NCBI GenBank assembly: GCA_004802725.1
Contig: SGPM01000080.1
Location: 1 to 64,000 of the forward strand
Direction: 5' to 3'
Length of the DNA stretch: 64,000 bases
Origin: Antrodiella citrinella
Taxonomy: Eukaryota > Basidiomycota > Agaricomycetes > Polyporales > Steccherinaceae
Shown: in pieces, positions 23,262-35,900 of the stretch
Layout: every line of letters starts with the position of its first letter
Position numbering within the stretch: the first letter of the stretch is position 1
The notes under the pieces: model-generated
What the model was told of the DNA's origin: nothing
What the model saw: only the letters and a program-made list of their open reading frames with translations
The model's database searches: none
Translations under genes and position numbers: made by a program

Positions 23262-25879
23262 ATGGGCTGTCTCAAACGCTATACAAAGCCCGTTGACGGC
23301 ACCATACCCATACCCGCCTTGCTTTACGAAGATGAAGATCTTCTTGCTGCCCAGGAAGGTCTTGGCATATACGACGGGTGTGTGTCTTTATTTTGGTCGT
23401 CTGATTTTTACATTCTTCTGTATCCCGCATCCCTCATGGGTTCGGGCATAGCTGGGATGATATGTGGCAGTTATCCAGCGAGGATCGTCCGGGTTCAACA
23501 CATGAGAGTGCTGCTTGTTTATGCCTCGAACGTGTTGAGCCTTCCCGTACAATCTGTTCATGGTTCGTGTTTAGGTCATCTTGTGTCGTTACACCAGGAC
23601 TTGAGTCTTTCCGATTTGGACATATCGAGCCATTTCACCGCTCATTCTGGCGCTTGAAATGTTCTACCTGGATGGAATGACTCTACTCTCCCATTCACGA
23701 GGCGTCGTGCCTGCATTATTGTTTATTTTTGTGCTGACTCCTTTCGATTTAACAGGACACAGAAATCCCTACGCCACCAGTCTGGTACCGTACACACAAC
23801 TACCCACCGACTGTTTTACGTGGACAGCTCGCATCCTGGAACGCGTTCTTTTGCGCTTGACTTGTCTCATGTGTCAAGAACAGAATACTATGCCGGCCTC
23901 TTCACCAGTTCTCCGAAAGTAACGCTGTATTTACATCCGATCTCCAGTCCTGCAGAGTCGAAGTCACCGTTCAACACTGCAGGGAACTCCTCTTCCAACG
24001 AAGACGCTTTTGGAACTTGGGAGTGTGAAGTATGTAGCCATAAAAATCCACCAGGGCTGAGTCCGGCAGCCTCCAGCATCTGTGCGCTCTGCGGCGTCCC
24101 CCGTTCCTCCATCAGACCCTCTGTCGCAGGCCCTGCAGCTTCCAAAGGGAAATTATCGCTGCCCACCCCACATCATCTGTCCACATCGCTTCCATCTTCG
24201 TCCGCTAATCTCCTAGCCTCGTCCTCGTCACTCCCCCCCGCCCCTGGCGATGAAGCCCGGGGTGAAAATGGGGAGATACCATGTTCTGCGTGTACGTTCT
24301 TGAACCACCCGTCTCTGCCTGCTTGTGAAATATGCGGGACACCTCTTCCGCGGACGCGCAATCTCGCCAACGGACATCTTCCTGCCAAGTCAGCGCCATC
24401 ATCCAGACCCACGTCTCCGTTCGATGACGATGACGAGGACGATGATAACGACGATACTTCGGAGGGTATCAGGATGCTTCGCCTGAGCTTTAGGAAAGGC
24501 GGCGACAAGGCATTTTACGCGGTCATGAGGCGCGGTCTTCTGGGCAAGGGTTGGGAGGTGTGTCAATATAATTATCATCTCAACGTACCGGTCTTCATTT
24601 ATGCTTGCCCAGGCGAAAGGTTCGGGTAAACGTAGCGGCCCCACAGCCTCTGGACCCGGACAGAACCCAGGAGGCACTTCACATTCAGGAATCAGTAAGT
24701 TTTACAAATTTCTTGCAATGTGGAGTTCATTAATTCACCGCTACCGCGACTTCTACAGACGGCCTTTTGCGTACGGTGGAGACGACGGCTGCGACTGCGC
24801 AGAACACGATGGAAGATGCGCTGCAAGATCTCGAAGCACTCATGGTGAAGGCTAAAGACATGGTCCGCCTCGCGGAAGACCTAAATGAACGTCTCACCGC
24901 GATAAACTCCGCCGCTGCTTCTTCCACCACCACGCAGCTATCCACCTCCAACACACCTGGCGCCACGGCGGTAGAACCAGAAGAAGCGACGTTCATCCGC
25001 TCGTCGCTTTCGCAGCTCGGGCTGCAGATGACGAACGCGCCGGTGACGCTCGACATGATACGCGACGAGCGGAAATGGGTGGAAGAGCTCGCGAGGGAGC
25101 TCGCTGCGGTGCTTCAGAGCGGGAAAGGGCGAGGTTCTACCGACAGCAGCCGGCGCCGTCGTCAGGGCTCCTGGGACGCGAAGTTGGAGAAGGACGGTGG
25201 TATGATGGGCACACGGGGGATCGCCGGTTTGGACGAAATTTGGGGTGGCTGGAATNNGGCCAGAGGCATTGGTCAGTTCACTTTCTTACACGTTGAAGCG
25301 CCACAATAGCTCGCTATTCTGGTGGATATGAATGAATGAATGGTGTCGCTGATACGATCCCGTCTTTTTTTTTTCTCTCATTTTGGCAGCCCTGATTCCA
25401 CCGTCGACCTTCCTGCAAGTGCTTCCTGTGCTGCCGACGTACACATCGCCGCCGATTCATATGCGAACGTTCCCCTCGTCGGGGCTATCCGTACTACACA
25501 CACCGCCGTACTCCAAAGCCGCCTTCGCAGCGCGAACCGTCGGCTTGCTCACGCTCAGTACGTCTCATTTCCGTTCCGCACCATCCTTCTTTTTCTGTTT
25601 CTTTGACATTTCGTTGTCATGTCATCGTAGCTCACGCCAGCTTTTCATTTCTCAGCAGGTCCGAAGACGACCATCGAAGTAGCGCACGAAGAGCATTTAC
25701 CAATTGGCCTCATACAGGACATGGTCCTCGAAGTCGAAGACGCTGGCGAGATCTGCAGAGACGGCGGAGGCGGCGGTGTCGACCTCTTCGGCAGTGGCGG
25801 CAATAGCGGTAATGCTGGGAGTGAAGTGAGGTGGTGGGTCAACGTGTTTCGCGGGTATGTGTGGGACGGGCAGGCGTGA
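23262..25879 (+). CDS. VPS36: ESCRT-II subunit VPS36 (GLUE domain plus two NZF fingers)
   Basis: Six exons: 23262-23377, 23756-24557, 24613-24694, 24759-25271, 25390-25557 and 25656-25879, giving 634 aa. The N-terminus VDGTIPIPALLYEDEDLL and GIYDGTQKS, then HQSGTVHTTTHRLFYVD, is the GLUE (split PH) domain. Two Npl4-type zinc fingers are inserted in it: residues 127-152 (WECEVC ... CALC) and about 212-234 (PCSAC ... CEIC). The domain resumes with IRMLRLSFRKGGDKAFYAV. A helical ESCRT-II body follows, with LIPPSTFLQVLPVLP, TTIEVAHEEHLPIGLIQDM winged-helix elements and the C-terminal GYVWDGQA. VPS36 binds ubiquitin and phosphoinositides on endosomes and sorts cargo into multivesicular bodies. Two unread bases (25256-25257) fall in the body. 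Intron 1 is 378 nt, by far the longest here. The last acceptor could also be 3 nt later. Confidence 0.9.
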
Positions 25880-27707
25880 TCACGGTGTCGGACATATGTC
25901 GTTCTACTAGAAATCCGAATGCTCATTCTGCGTATGTTTTTTTTTTCCCATTCCTTTCTCATTCAAGGTCATTATGAACCGACCTCGGACTCCGGTGTGA
26001 CCACTCAATACGGCAGTCTACTTCCGAATCCTCACCCCACCACCGCGCCACCGAACCCTAGATTCCTGTCCTAGAATCCTGTTATCCTGAAGCCTCCACG
26101 GCAATCGACATCTCAAACCTACCGGAGCCACATCCCTCAGGCTCAAGACCCTTTCTGTCACCCAGTACCCAGCGTCATGATCAGAGCGCAACATGAAGCA
26201 TGAACGTTGAACTGTGAAGGGTGAAGAACCGAATGGCGCAATCTCCGAGTCCGATTGCCTGCAGGGAGAGGAGGGGGAGGGGGGGGGGGTGCTTGGGTGG
26301 TGATTACGACCCCCAAAGCCCGCTAGCCTGAACCTGAACGCCTCAACGCCTCACTGCCTCACTGCCTCTCTCTGTGTGTGTGCGCGCGCGTGTGTGTGTG
26401 ATCAGGGCAGAGCGACTGAATGAACTGGATAGACTGCGATGTGTGATCGACGCGGAGGGTGCGGTGTTTCAGATCACTGGTACTTTACTGTGTGTGATCG
26501 GAAACGAGGATCCGTCAATGGAGACGGTGCACCCCATCCTTCCTTCTTTAAATTCCCTTCTTCCAAGTTGTAACTTGTCGTCAGTCATGATCGTGTACAC
26601 AGCATTCTAATCGGCCACGGCAGGCCGGGGACAGAGGAATAGGATATGATAGATAGAATATCGTTATTCATTGCCATACGCATGCTACACAAAAAATAGG
26701 GAATAGGGAATAGACACAATTGCAAAAACCAAAACCAGCCACCCTCATCCAACATCAGACGTCGACTCCGATAGAGGAACTTTAGAAAAGAGGATAGTAT
26801 AAGAGACGCAAATCCAGAATGGAGACAAGAACTTGAACTATAAGCTATACGTTGGGGGTGGTGTGGGCGGACGAGGTGTGGATGGATGGGAGAAGACTAC
26901 GACAAGGGAGTATGTATGTACAACAAACAGTCACAAAAAAGAAGACATGTTCCACGAGAGACGAAGACAGACAGACAGACAGAGCATGAAGCGACCTAGC
27001 GCCAAATAATTAGCACGATAGATAACATGTGGGATAGTAGTACGCAAATTCAGAAACGAGTGGATGGGATGGATGGATGGATGTGCAAACAAGACAAACG
27101 GAAGCAGAAGAACCGAGGAGACGAAAGATCTCTCTAGCTCTAGTTTAGACGAAGACGTAGTATAGTAAAGAATAGACGGGCAGCAGCCTTAAACAAACAG
27201 AACCGAAACACAGGACGAGGGCGAAAGGCGGACAGGGATTGAGTTTTTGATACAGCGGGAAGATAGTGACAGATAGATGGGGTTGAGGATGGGGTCGGAA
27301 TGATGATGATGGACAATTGGGATGATGATAGGATAGGATAGGACAAACGACATACAGACACAAGGAAAACAGAAGACGAGCGTTCACTCCCCCTCTCAAT
27401 AGCTCGAAACAAAGTTCGCGCTCGCAGAGTGTGGGGACACGGGGTGATGACGATGGGGGGAGCGTAGGAAGATGAGGTGGAGGGGGGATAGAAGGGAAGA
27501 AAAGTAGGATTATACGACCGTTCGGAAGAATGAGATAGTACCATAAACGATTAAAAAACCGCGCAGCTGTAGATGATTTTTGTAGTCGTCGTCGTCGTCG
27601 GGGGGGAGAGGGGCAAGGATAAACAAACACACAAACCAAACACATAAACAAACCGAAAAAAAAAATCCATAGAATCGTCGCCGTCGTCGAAAGGAGGGAT
27701 AGAAACC
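25880..27707. other. Convergent 3' intergenic, simple repeats
   Basis: 1.8 kb between VPS36 (+) and STE12 (-) stops. It contains imperfect tandem CCTCACTG units (about 26340-26370), the TG/CG repeat listed separately, GACA repeats (about 26968-26983), GGAT repeats (about 27064-27082) and a CGT run (about 27587-27600). Much of 26.6-27.7 kb is probably STE12 3' UTR. No gene. Confidence 0.55.
26373..26400. repeat. (TG)n(CG)n(TG)n alternating microsatellite
   Basis: 28 nt of alternating pyrimidine-purine sequence, TG then CG then TG units. Such tracts can adopt Z-DNA. It lies in the VPS36-STE12 intergenic region. Confidence 0.85.
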
Positions 27708-30700
27708 TCACATAGTAACCGGATGCGCACCATGCGCCATCGTCGAATAGAACGCCGCGCTCGCATCCGCACCAACGAACTCCCCAGGGATGCCCATCCC
27801 CGCATACACGTCTCCCGCCCTCGGCACCTCCTCCGCCTGGCTATACCCCACCCCGACGCCGCCAAATTGCATGGGCGACTCCGTCCGATACAGCGAGCTC
27901 GTGAACGCATCCGCCGGGTCCATCGCCTCCATATGCAGCATCTGCTGCATCTGGTCCTGCAACTGCTGCCCCGCCGAGCTCGACCGCGAATGGTGCTGGT
28001 GCGGGCTCGCGCGCATCATATGCTGCGCCTGGTGGTGGTGGTGGTGCTGGTCGTACGCCTCCAGCGGTACGTTATAGTGCATCGGGCTCGACTCCGCCGA
28101 CTGCGACACCGCAGCGGAGACCGCGTACGGGTGGTAGGACCGTGATGAGGCAGAGGAGTCGGGGATGGCTGCGGTGTACGACCGTCGTGCGCCGTCTGGA
28201 TACCGACCCACCGAGGGAGTAGCGCTCCGATGGCGTCGGATGGGACCGGGGCCGCCGCTGGCGAGACCGTTCAGCTCTGGAGGGTACAGCGCGCCATGGT
28301 CGAACGCCGCCTTGTGCGAGGGCGCAGAGACGGAGGTCATGTAATCGCTGAGATGGGATGATCCGTACGAAGACGAGGGCGTCATGCGAGGCTGTGGTGA
28401 AGGCATGCTCGTGGTGCTGAAAACCGGACTAGGCTGAGCGCGGAGGGTAGCCCACTGAACACCGGGGGAAGTCTCGTGAACGAAAGAGGAGTCCGGCGCA
28501 GCGACGACGCTCGCATCGGGGAAGAACACGTCCTGCACATCGTCGTGCTCGTCGATCGGGTGGGCGACGTGTGGCTGTGAGACGGGACCCTGGGGAACGA
28601 CAAGCCCCTCCTCGTCGCCCTGCACCTCATGCACCTGACCCTGGATCTCCACCTCGCACATCTGCATGTCCGGCATGTTCCCGTACCCCATCGCCCCGAA
28701 CGCGTCCTCCTCGCCCTCCAGCTCGCCCTCAAGCTGCTGCTCCTCGCTCCCGCTCTCCGCTCCGCCCTCGTCGTCCGCGTGCTCCCCGTCCCCACGCAGG
28801 TGCGTCCGGAAATGCTGGTTCAAGTTATCCGACCGCGAGAAGCGCTTCCTGCACTTCGTGCACTGGTACGGCCGCTCGAGCGTATGCGTCCTCAAATGCC
28901 GCTTCAAATGCTCCGCGCGCGCGAACATGCGTCCGCACGAAAACAAAGGACACACGAACGCCTTCGTCTTGGTCGCCGGGAGCGTCGACATTGGCTCGGC
29001 AGTCGTCGGCCACCCCGCATGCGGGTCGAACGCAGGCTGCGTGTTCGAGCGCGTCGGCTGGTTGAACGCCATAAGCGGGTACGTGTTGTGCCGCTGGTCC
29101 GCGTGGACACGGTGGGGTGGCATATGATGATGGTAGCCATTCGGGAGAGAGATGCCGCCTTCAGGCATCATCACAGACGCGGGGTGCAGAGGCGCGGGGG
29201 GATACTGGAGACCGCTCGAACGGGCTGACACCCCGGGGCCGGTCAAGCTCGACATGTATGACGCAGTAGGGGAGGGACCACCGTGGACTGACGCGGAGAC
29301 TTGCATCGCCCGGCGCTGACGCTCCTTCTGGGTGGCAACGAGATCCGGGTTGGACTGGGGACCAAAGTCGCCTCGGGCTTGAGCAAGGAACATATCTGCT
29401 GCGCTCATCCGGGTCGTGTCCCGACCATACCTGTCAATCTGGGGCTCGGCCATCCGCATACCGTACATGCCGCCAAAGTCATCAGGAGAATCACGTAGAT
29501 GGGAGGCCACGGCCGAAGGGGAACGACGTGACTTGGGGACTTTCTTGCGACGCTGCTTGTACGTGGGAGATCCCTCAAACAGAGAGAACATCGAGAAGAA
29601 CGCCGAGTTGGGCCCGTTAAGGGCCAACGGCTTCTTGCGCTTCCCATCCTCGTTGGTGGAGCTGTAATGCTCGTCAGCCTCGGAGGAAGACGCCTCCGCG
29701 TCGGAATGATGCTTGTCGGAGGAAGCCTTGTCCTTGGGGTCGTCGCCGTCCTCGTTATCGCTCATCGCCTCGTCCGCCCTGCGCACAGCGGCCTCCAACT
29801 CGCTCTCACCCTCCACGCCCCCCTGCGCCTTGCTGAACTGATCGTACAGCGATCGCTTGGGATCGTAAGTGAAGGACGCAGCGGGCTCACCCACGACCAT
29901 AGTCGTAGGCTCCAGGCCCATCTTCTCACGCTTAAGATCGCGTTCGAGGGCATCAAGGAAAAGGCGGTCGTGGGGGACGGAGAACCTGCGAGGAGACTGG
30001 GTGTGAGTAAACTGTACGGCATCATGCGATGATCATGTGGATATGTGCCACGTACCAGTAGAAAACCTTCTGCTTCTTTTGGGTGCGGATGCATTGGTAC
30101 TTGAATAGCAGATCAAGGAAAGGCGACTGTAAGGGTTTCGTATCAGCACCAGGGACATGATCGACGTGATGATGAGAAGGTGGATGTGCCATCGTATGCA
30201 TGCACGCAGATATCCGGAAAGCGCAAACCGAAGACTCACCTTGGGCTCTTCGAGACACGCATCGACACCAGGCTTCAGATTCCGCAAATCACTGAACACT
30301 CCCTCCTCGAACTTCTTCATGTTCTTGACCGGTCGGCCGAACGCCTCGAATCGGAAGACGAGAGCGCGTACGATGTCCGTGCCCGTGATGTGATAGAGAC
30401 CGCCCCAGAGGATGCAGGACACATACTCGGAGTTTGGGAGCAGGAATCTGTTGAGGGCAGGATGGGCCGAGTTGGGATGTCCGAGTGGCAAGGCAGAAGG
30501 GTCGTTAGACGCGAGGCCTGTGCCATCAGCGCTCCATCGCGAGGGCGCCGTTGCGAGGAAGAACTTGAGCCGGTCGAGATGGGCGAGCAGCTCCCGCTCC
30601 TGATGGGTGAGGGGACGACTGAGGCCGGGAAATGCGTCTGCGAAGCTGTCGGATGAGCCATGGAGGGAGCCCTGGGAGCTCGGCGGGCGCGGATGCGAAT

Positions 30701-31001
30701 CTGAAGACGAGCCGTCTCCGGAGAAGTCCTCCGAGAGATGCTGTACAGGGACGACGGGAGGCTGCGGGGCAGTTCGCAGTGGGTGGGCTGTCTCTTCCTC
30801 GGGCTCATGGTGCGGGGTCGAGTGTGCGGTCGAGATGGAGAGGGAACTAGGCCCGCTCTGGCTGAAGGACTGGGCGAGGAGCTGGTGGTCGGGGTAGAAG
30901 TCGATGCTGGTGTGGGGGGAAGGGCGTGAGGAGTGGCCAGGGTGGTTGTAGGCGACTGGATTCATGGTGTAGTGGTGAGGGTTGGCTACTAGAGTGTCCA
31001 T
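27708..31001 (-). CDS. STE12: Transcription factor Ste12 with C2H2 zinc fingers
   Basis: Three exons: 30240-31001, 30056-30126 and 27708-29985, giving 1036 aa. The tryptophan of FYWFSVPHD is split by intron 2. The STE homeodomain-like DNA-binding domain spans residues about 135-300 ([53 protein letters not shown], then [18 protein letters not shown] and [17 protein letters not shown]). Two C2H2 fingers lie near residues 618-675 ([19 protein letters not shown] and [18 protein letters not shown]), the arrangement of filamentous-fungal Ste12, absent from S. cerevisiae Ste12. The rest is acidic and His/Gln/Ser-rich, typical of activation domains. Role in the family: nuclear effector of the pheromone and filamentation MAP-kinase pathway controlling mating, fruiting and invasive growth. 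It has a very long gene-free upstream region. Confidence 0.93.
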
Positions 31002-32928
31002 TATAGATGCGAGTAAAGTTTGATGGCGGCTGCTGGAGGCTGTATTTCGTGATGGTATAACTGGGGACGAATGGAGGGTGAGCCGGGCTGCGATGGAGAG
31101 GGTGGATGGACGTACTTTAGTGTTTATGTTGCTGTGAGGAGGGAAGCGAACGTCGGAGGAGGATGAGCGAAGGGAGTGGAATTAAGTAGGATTTGCACAT
31201 ACAAGTTGACTGAAAGAAGGAACCTATTTGTCGGGTCCTCGGGTGGTGAAAAGCACTGGATTTACCGATTAGCTGGATATAGGGGGGGCAGTCGGCGGTG
31301 CGTAAGCAGCGCCAGTAGTGGCTTATGGGCGGAGTAAAAATAATCAGCGGGGTGGGAGGGAGGGAGGGGGGAATGGGAGTACCTGAGTGTTTAAGGATAC
31401 GAGGGAGGCCACCGAGGACGTCGACGTCGACGACGACGGGAACAACGACGACGAGAAGGAGGAAATGGGAAAGAAAGAAGGGAGAGGAATGAGGCGAATC
31501 AACGTTTGCCGGTCCAGATTATATCTTAGCGAAGAGATGCTGGATAAGCGCCTGTGGCTGGCTACTCTCCGTTCTTGGCGAGGAGAATCGTAGTTTTCTC
31601 AGTTTCTCAAGGCCATCTCCGGAGAGTGAAGGTCGTAGGGCATCGCACACAATTACCAGTCATAACTTAACACCCTCGGCAAACAAATGAGAGGTGTTGT
31701 TGAGTAGCCGTCCGTCGGCATTGTCGCCCCTTCCGGAATGATCGACAGCTCAGTGCTTGGCTTGCTTTTTGGCTCCTGCCGGGCTTGACCTCAGCGTCGA
31801 CGTCTCCCTCGATCCTGGCTTCCCGTATCTCGGATTCCAAAAAACACCTCCCAGGAATTTGTACCCCACTTTCACCCCCGGATCCAAAACTATGCTGACT
31901 TCAGCTGACGATCGACAGAGCAACATAATATTGGGCATGACATTCACGTTATGCTTCCGCGGTAAGGTACGGGGATGAGCGAGTCGGCGACTCGGATTCA
32001 TTCTGCGCTGGGCTGGCCGTCATACTGTACACATCGACCGATGTACACGCAGTCGAGCCCTTAGTGAGTGCATTGGCGGGTGTAAGCAACCCTCTCTTCC
32101 GAAATTCACCACGCCCACTCTCCCTCGCCACCCCGGGCCACCCATTCGTATGGAAACATGAAACACCCACCCCTCCAATCCTCGTCTCCACGGTGACCAG
32201 CCTCACCGCTACCTGTACATTTCCAGGCAACGTTTGAGCGAACAGGATAGGGGCCATCAGGAGCGAAATCCACCCCCCCCCCTCAACCTGAAACACCAAA
32301 ACGCAGCAAGGAGGGAGGGGGAGGTAGCTATAGTAGCCAATCGGGAGCATTTTCTTTTCGTGCGGCGGTGGGATGTGCCGCCCTGGCCGGATTGGGAATT
32401 CACCGAACTGGCAGGAGATTGCAGGCACAGCCGTTCCGGCGACATTAGAGAGAGACATTGTGGATGGAGGTTTAGATACCGGGACTCGATGGGCCGAGTG
32501 GCTACAAGTAGTAGGTCGTACGCACGCGTCGAGTCTCGACACCCACGCGGGAAAAGGAGGAGGTCCAGAGATGGCAAAATGACATGTGGACAGATGTATG
32601 TCGTGATCAGAACACTCATGCCAGTACTCCGCAGAGAAAGAGATAAGAGCAGAGAATGGTTGGACGTCGGACGTTGACAGCAGGATATTGACGGTAAATC
32701 GGCACCCCGTACCCCTAGACGAATGAACTTGAACTGAACTGTTGGTGTCGGCGTACGCTCGCGAAAAGAGGATACAGCAAGGAGTCCCGTCGACGCCACT
32801 CACTTGACACTCACCATCACACTCACCACCCAATCTTAAAAGCCTCGCACATAAAACCCGGCGTCTTCTGCCTCCCTCTTCTTACCTCCCTTCACATCCA
32901 CACACGCGCCACAGCAGAGACTCAGTAC

Positions 32929-32957
32929 TCAGGCTCAGGCTCAGGCCTCAGGCCTTA
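32929..32957. repeat. CTCAGG tandem tract
   Basis: About five imperfect six-base CTCAGG units in a row, ending in a short palindrome (CTCAGGCCTTAG-like). Located in the gene-free region upstream of STE12. Confidence 0.7.
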
Positions 32958-35900
32958 GATCCCGGGGGCTCAAATATAATCTCCAGATCGAAAAAAAATA
33001 GGTTTATGTTCCTAGACGCGCCGCCGGCTCCTAAGGGGGATGGGATACCAATATTAAATCCCGACGTCATTAAATGTGGGTATACCGGGGACTGGTGGGC
33101 GTTGCGTCGTTGCGTCCGGCGAGTCGTGAATGCCAAAACCTTGAGCCGTCAGAAGCTAGAAGCCGATGCGTGGAGGGACGTATATGTTAGACACGCCGTG
33201 CCACTGGATCCGAACTCCAAGAGGCGAATCACCCGCCATATTGTGCGGGGCCAGAAAGTCTGGGCGCGATCAACCGTCCGAGAAGCTTGAGAAGCTTGTG
33301 GGATGCATGCGTTATGCCCAGATGTCAAATGTCTAAACGAAAATGAGAAGATGAGAAAGTGGGAAAGCCGCAGGTCCCGACTGTGTTCCTCACTCAGTAC
33401 GAGATCGCGTGTTTCTCATGAAGAGTGAAATAGACGGAAGGATCGGTGTAGGAACTAGGAACGTCGACGGAGCGGGGTCTGCTGGGATCGAGGAACTTCG
33501 ACTTGGAAGCTTGAAGCGTTGCTGAGCGTCGTCGGTAGAGCAGAAGCAAGTTGAATGTTGAAAGGTGAATTTGATGGTAAGTATATGTTGCCGCCAATTC
33601 CACGTCGGTTTTCGTACGCAATTTGAGGTCCCGTGTCGGCAACGAGCTAGACGTCGAGTTATGCATCCGCGTACATCATGAGCGGGAGCGAGGCTGCTTT
33701 GAGAAAAAAAAAATTCGCTGTAATTTCTCGTGTGCGCGCACTGATAGCGAGGGCGGACTACAAATTGTACGACATGTATTCATTGCGCTCATAGATGGTG
33801 TGCCCGCCCGCCATGTGGTGAACCAGGAGGTCAAAAACTCCGTCTCGGGCACGCCAGTCGTGCACGCTGGAAGCGAGCAAGAGGCGGTAAGTCGGACGGA
33901 TATCTTTTACCTGACAAGGAACGGACGTACTGAGGAACCTGAAAGAAAGGATCTCGTAACCCTGCACGTGCGCGGAGAGTGACCGCTATCAGGCTTCAGC
34001 TATCAACATCGATGGACTGCCGTAAGATCTCAAGTAAAATCATCCAGAACGGGATGATTGTCAGTGAGCGCAACGGTTTCCGCTGGAGACTGGAGTGCCG
34101 TAGTACGAAGTCACGGAGCGCCGCTGACGGAGATAACGCACAGATCATGCGCCAGGGGTTTGTGTATGTAGATACGAACAAGGTCGCCCAAGCAGATGTG
34201 GTGCGGTATCGGACCCGTCGTGGGTTGCCATGAGAGTTATGGCGTTCCCATAGAGATGGGTCTGAGAGACAACAGGTGAGCGGCCCGCGGGAAGCTTGAG
34301 TGAAGCTTGAGTCCAACAAACCGTTTCTTTGAGTGCAAATGGCGTCGGGGCCGGCGGTGAAGAAGAGTCGCTCAAGTTCAGGAGAAGCTACCCCGCAAAC
34401 GCAGATACTTGGACGTTGGACGTCGTTGCTATGTATGGGTGCCCCTGTAACTGAAAAAAAAAATTGACATCATCTGTTGATCACGGGTCAGCGTTGCACC
34501 CTCGCAGAATCAAAATTATGCTTTGACCGTACGTGTGTCCTGCTCGTGAACGACTTGTATATGTGGTGTTTTTTTTTGAATGCGGAGCGTCATAGACCAC
34601 GACCTGCGCGGATCGTGAACGTGGCGTACACCAGCCGTATGCTGTTCCCAATTTCGGTAACCACCGAGCCTCCATACGCGTTGTGTGCACGAGCTGAGAT
34701 CGATCACAGAAGCTGCGTCTGAGTCCGTACGTGCCATCCAACCAAGTTAGCCACGTCACACGAAGAAATTGCAAAATTGCAGAACTGAAGGGACGACAGA
34801 CCAGGCTTCAGGGTGGAACATGATCGTAAGGAACGAAGTATTGATCTCTACCACGGAACAGGCGTTCAACGGAGGCCGTAGGCCTCATCTAGCAATCTAA
34901 AGACGCTTTCAGAGACACGTGCATCACGAAAGCGGTACTGCGATGTTTAAAGTGCACGTACGGTGATTCCGGACGTGCATCTGCATAATGAAAACCAATG
35001 GGACCATTGGGACGCATGGCTGATGGGGCCCCGAGAGATCCGAAAAGCGATGTATTGGGTTCACCATATCAAACATCATCATTCAAGGTCATGACGAAGA
35101 GCGCTTGGCGGTGGTTGTAGTAGAGTTCAGCTGCGTCGTGGCCACTGAGAGGCTAGGTAACGTTTGCAGTGTCTGCAGAAAATTGCAAAGGGGATGATCC
35201 TCGGGTTCTGAAAGAAGATGAGAGGGAGAAATCATATCAGCGTATGCGCTATTGCGTCCGAGAGAAGGTGACGAGCTCACGTACCTATAGCTAGGTTCGT
35301 GTCCTTCCCAAATTCTTCTCCGACGAGGGTGGGTCAATGCAATGCAGCGTGAAGACCGCGAGCAAAGTTACTTGGGGCTTCGTTGGACCTGAATTCAGAA
35401 CTACCGACGGTATTGCGAGTACCTGGCTGAAAGAAGCGAAAGTCTCCGGAGTTTCGATTCGGACCCAGACTTTCATGAGTTTTCGGACAGAAAGCGGAGC
35501 GGCATGTCGTGTGCATAAAATTGGAGCTCATCAAGTTCTTCAATAGTGTTGGCGGAAGTTCGAAGACTGAGCGAGTGAAAGAGAGAAGTTCATCTGAATG
35601 TTCAAGATTGCAGCCAGCATCGGCATGGGTGAGACTGACTTCGGCATCCTTCAAGCGCCCACCACTCCGATCATTCGCGGCAAGCGAGTTCGTTCAAATG
35701 AACAATATACCTCCCAAAGGTATGTGCTCATGTGGAGGTCCTCTCATGAGATAACATTTGCCCTAGTGCGTTGCCTATTCCTGATATCTTGCGCTCAATG
35801 CTGATTTCGAAACGAGGTTGAACCGGCGATAGCAAGGCAGTCCGAATTCGATTTACTGCAAAACATACCGCTTATACCCGTTCTGTGGGGATCATTCGGA

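Noticed and set aside
27723..29228. Long plus-strand Arg-rich frames opposite STE12
   Set aside because: Shadow frames of the GC-rich STE12 coding strand; no independent support.
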